Shown in pieces: positions 5,230 to 6,354 of a stretch of 6,354 nucleotides of DNA. The notes below the pieces were generated by a model, which was not told the origin of the DNA, made no database searches, and saw only the letters and a program-made list of their open reading frames with translations. The translations under genes were made by a program, and so were the position numbers. The DNA is taken from assembly GCA_042088665.1 (NCBI GenBank), contig JBELMB010000260.1, forward strand, positions 1 to 6,354, read 5' to 3'. The stretch's first letter is position 1, and every line of letters starts with the position of its first letter. The DNA is from JBELMB01 sp042088665. Its GTDB lineage: Bacteria; Pseudomonadota; Alphaproteobacteria; Rhodobacterales; Rhodobacteraceae.

Positions 5230-6354
5230 ATGACAGCTCGGATCATGGTGGTCGATGCGGTGCCAACCAACCGTATCATTCTGCGGGTAAAGCTCTCCGC
5301 AGCCTTCTACGACGTGGTGCAGGCCACGTCGGGACAGGCTGCGCTGGCGATGATGCGCAAGACCACGCCCGACCTCGTGATCACGTCCGACACGCTCCCT
5401 GACATGACGGGGCGGCAGCTGTGTGCCGCGATCCGGCAGCGTGCGGCCCAGAAATCCCCCGCACCGGCCACCCCGGTTGTCATCCTGCATGGCGAGGACG
5501 AAACCGACGAACGGCTCGCCTCTCTCGCCGCGGGGGCCGATGACGTGCTGACCCGCCCCATCGACGATCTGGTGATGCTGGCGCGGCTGCGCTCCTTGCT
5601 GCGGGCCCGCGATGCGGAGGCAGAGCTGCAGTTGCGCGACGACACGCGCCGCGCGCTCGGCCTGTCAGAGGCGCAGGGCGAGTTCTGCGTGCCGGGCCGC
5701 GTGCGCGTCGTCACCACCGGGCCAAACCCGGATGTCCGCGCCATGGTCAACGGGTTGCGCAAGCGCTCCGATGACCGCATCGAACTGGTCGACGCCGAAG
5801 ATGCCCTGCGCGAAAGCGGACCGGCACCCGATGTCGTCGTTGTGGCAGAGGCCAAGGAAACCCTCGGCTCCGCGCTGACGCTCTTGCCGCAATTGCGCGC
5901 CAGTCGCTACACCCGCCATTCCGCATTGATCTACATCGCCCGCCCCGACCAGCGGCAAGAGGCGGCCAGCGCGCTGGACATGGGCGCCAATGACCTCATG
6001 GGCTCTGGCCCCAACGTGGACGAACTGGCAATCCGGCTGAAGAAGCAGATCGCGCGCAAGCGGCTTGGGGACCGGCTGCGCTCCAATATGCGCGACGGCC
6101 TGCGGGCCGCGGTGATCGATCCGCTGACCGGGCTCTACAATCGCCGCTACGCCCTGCCGCATCTGTCGCGGCTGGCAGATCGCGCGACGCAACAACGCAG
6201 GCCCTATGCCTTGCTGGTGGCCGATCTGGATTTTTTCAAGCAGGTCAACGATGACCACGGTCATGCCGCGGGGGACGCGGTGCTCGTGACGCTCGGCCAG
6301 CGGCTGAAGGACAATCTGCGCGCCGCCGATCTCGTTGCCCGCTGGGGTGGTGAG
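5230..6354 (+). CDS. pleD: PleD-type REC-REC-GGDEF response regulator with degenerate receiver, 3' end cut by window
   Basis: The first 375 residues are present; the frame runs off the window within the GG[D/E]EF motif. Order of domains: REC1 (about 1-125), REC2 (about 157-275), then GGDEF from about 295, with DPLTGLYNRRY (297-307), DLDFFKQVND (332-341), the inhibitory RxxD site RAAD (364-367) and GGE at the edge, so the motif is probably GGEEF. In Caulobacter PleD, phosphorylation of Asp53 in REC1 drives dimerisation and cyclic-di-GMP synthesis. Aligned without gaps, this protein has Asp9 but Ala10 for the second acidic residue, Ser53 for the phosphoacceptor (Asp54 is next to it), His87 for the conserved Thr and Arg109 for the conserved Lys. 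Classical phospho-activation therefore looks lost. The start MTARI matches the PleD N-terminus. It may be a paralogue of a canonical PleD encoded elsewhere. Confidence 0.9.
   Translation, partial: MTARIMVVDAVPTNRIILRVKLSAAFYDVVQATSGQAALAMMRKTTPDLVITSDTLPDMTGRQLCAAIRQRAAQKSPAPATPVVILHGEDETDERLASLAAGADDVLTRPIDDLVMLARLRSLLRARDAEAELQLRDDTRRALGLSEAQGEFCVPGRVRVVTTGPNPDVRAMVNGLRKRSDDRIELVDAEDALRESGPAPDVVVVAEAKETLGSALTLLPQLRASRYTRHSALIYIARPDQRQEAASALDMGANDLMGSGPNVDELAIRLKKQIARKRLGDRLRSNMRDGLRAAVIDPLTGLYNRRYALPHLSRLADRATQQRRPYALLVADLDFFKQVNDDHGHAAGDAVLVTLGQRLKDNLRAADLVARWGGE

Overview
The window looks like one scaffold segment of an alphaproteobacterium, most likely of the Rhodobacteraceae (Roseobacter-type). 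The grounds are GC-rich coding sequence, a DUF3572 gene (a family typical of alphaproteobacteria), a PleD-type response regulator, a non-pyrrolysine MttB-superfamily gene and an H-NOX/diguanylate cyclase pair. A run of exactly 100 N (2088-2187) is an assembly gap, so the linkage of the genes on its left (1-2087) to those on its right (2188-6354) is a scaffolding claim and not read directly.

Left part, all on the minus strand: an H-NOX-fold gene (1115-1717) overlaps by 3 bases (ATGA) with a gene for a diguanylate cyclase carrying an HNOBA-like sensor region (120-1118). A tRNA-Gln(UUG) follows, with its 3' end cut off by the window edge. About 370 bases upstream of H-NOX hold no supportable gene, but contain a 14-bp palindrome and a GC-rich inverted repeat before the gap.

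Right part: the gap is followed by two near-identical 96-bp tandem repeat units ending at the stop codon of a trimethylamine methyltransferase-family (MttB-like) gene (2390-3964, minus). Upstream of it, same strand, are a HAD phosphatase (4068-4841) and a DUF3572 protein (4832-5116), which overlap and are probably co-transcribed. After a 113-bp divergent promoter region, a PleD-type REC-REC-GGDEF gene runs on the plus strand from 5230 off the window end.

The main theme is cyclic-di-GMP signalling with unusual inputs. The H-NOX protein lacks the haem-ligating histidine and the YxSxR motif. The PleD-like protein has Ser where Caulobacter PleD has its phosphoacceptor Asp53, and has lost the other receiver catalytic residues. 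Both cyclases nevertheless keep the RxxD inhibitory site; GGDEF is intact in the first, and the second shows GGE before the window ends. These look like cyclases controlled by input domains that have lost their classical chemistry.
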